A stretch of DNA of 5,486 nt from Bacteroidota bacterium. Lineage in GTDB: Bacteria > Bacteroidota > Bacteroidia > Flavobacteriales_F > PHOS-HE28. This document shows positions 5,234-5,486 of the stretch, piece after piece. Each line of letters opens with the position of its first letter. Position 1 is the first letter of the stretch. Location: positions 1 to 5,486 of the forward strand of contig CAUJFM010000217.1 in assembly GCA_963169595.1 (NCBI GenBank), written 5' to 3'. The notes beneath the pieces are model-generated. The model was not told the DNA's origin and made no database searches. It worked only from the letters and a program-made list of their open reading frames with translations. Both the position numbers and the translations under genes were made by a program.

Positions 5234-5486
5234 ATGGACATGAGCATGATCCTGCGCATCGTGAACGGCGGCCTCATTCTTTTCATGGCCTGGATGAGCC
5301 TGCGGGCCGGCTGGGGCATGATCACCAATAGCCCGGCGATGGTGCAGTTCTTCGAGCCCTTCGGCACGGCGGCGGTGCTGCGCCAACTGCTGGGCGTGAT
5401 CACCGTGGTGGGCTGCCTGATGATGTTCCACCCGAAGACCTTTGTCTGGGGCAGTTGGCTGAACCTGGGCGTGGTGATGTTCCTGC
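5234..5486 (+). CDS. Small integral membrane protein, possibly DoxX-like (C-terminus beyond the window)
   Basis: An open frame from ATG 5234 to the window end gives 84 residues beginning MDMSMILRIVNGGLILFMAW and ending LNLGVVMFL. Three hydrophobic segments are visible: about 6-30, about 47-66 (AVLRQLLGVITVVGCLMMFH) and from about 72 (WGSWLNLGVVMFL), so the protein is embedded in the inner membrane. The size, the opening LRIVNGGLILF and the short helices with intervening polar turns resemble DoxX-like four-helix membrane proteins, but this family call is tentative without the missing end. Codon use is GC-rich at third positions, like the neighbours, which supports a real gene. ATGs at 5240 and 5246 are alternative starts. 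It lies 195 bases after the NTF2-fold gene and may have its own promoter. Confidence 0.65.
   Translation, partial: MDMSMILRIVNGGLILFMAWMSLRAGWGMITNSPAMVQFFEPFGTAAVLRQLLGVITVVGCLMMFHPKTFVWGSWLNLGVVMFL

Overview
The window looks like chromosomal DNA of a GC-rich member of the Bacteroidota, possibly one of the GC-rich Flavobacteriales. This is inferred from three things: the large FtsX/MacB-type permease of the form common in that phylum, the lack of clear Shine-Dalgarno sequences before most genes, and one exact match to the Bacteroidota -7 promoter box (TAnnTTTG). No rRNA, tRNA or CRISPR array was found.

Layout, left to right. Bases 1-71 (minus strand) hold the first codons of an IS30-type transposase running off the left edge. 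A gene-free stretch follows. Bases 260-2680 (plus) encode a complete 806-residue ABC-transporter permease. Bases 2740-3939 (minus) hold a two-gene module: a winged-helix DNA-binding protein (3427-3939) followed by a nucleotidyltransferase-fold protein resembling AbiEii-type toxins (2740-3369). The nucleotidyltransferase seems to have lost its natural N-terminus to a frameshift: an ATG overlapping the upstream stop opens about 20 plausible codons in the wrong frame. Right of the module lies a second, truncated copy of the last 45 codons of the permease gene (3989-4130). After it come a small AraC-type regulator (4162-4536), a probably exported NTF2/SnoaL-fold protein (4607-5038) and the start of a small membrane protein, possibly DoxX-like (5234 to the window end).

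The most notable arrangement is that the winged-helix/nucleotidyltransferase module sits exactly between two direct repeats of about 142 bp (2541-2682 and 3989-4130, 130 of 142 bases identical). Each repeat is the 3' end of the permease gene. Ten of the 12 differences are synonymous, so the right copy descends from a working permease paralogue or allele. The module either replaced most of a tandem second permease or entered at a permease 3' end, and it could in principle be lost by recombination between the repeats.

The module has its own likely control region at 3935-3967: a -7 box (TATGTTTG on the minus strand) followed by three tandem TTCATGA heptamers that end in a 12-bp palindrome and overlap the winged-helix start codon. 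This is a plausible autoregulatory operator. The module resembles a toxin-antitoxin or phage-defence pair of the AbiE type by architecture, but its activity cannot be shown from sequence, and the frameshift may have inactivated the toxin-like partner.
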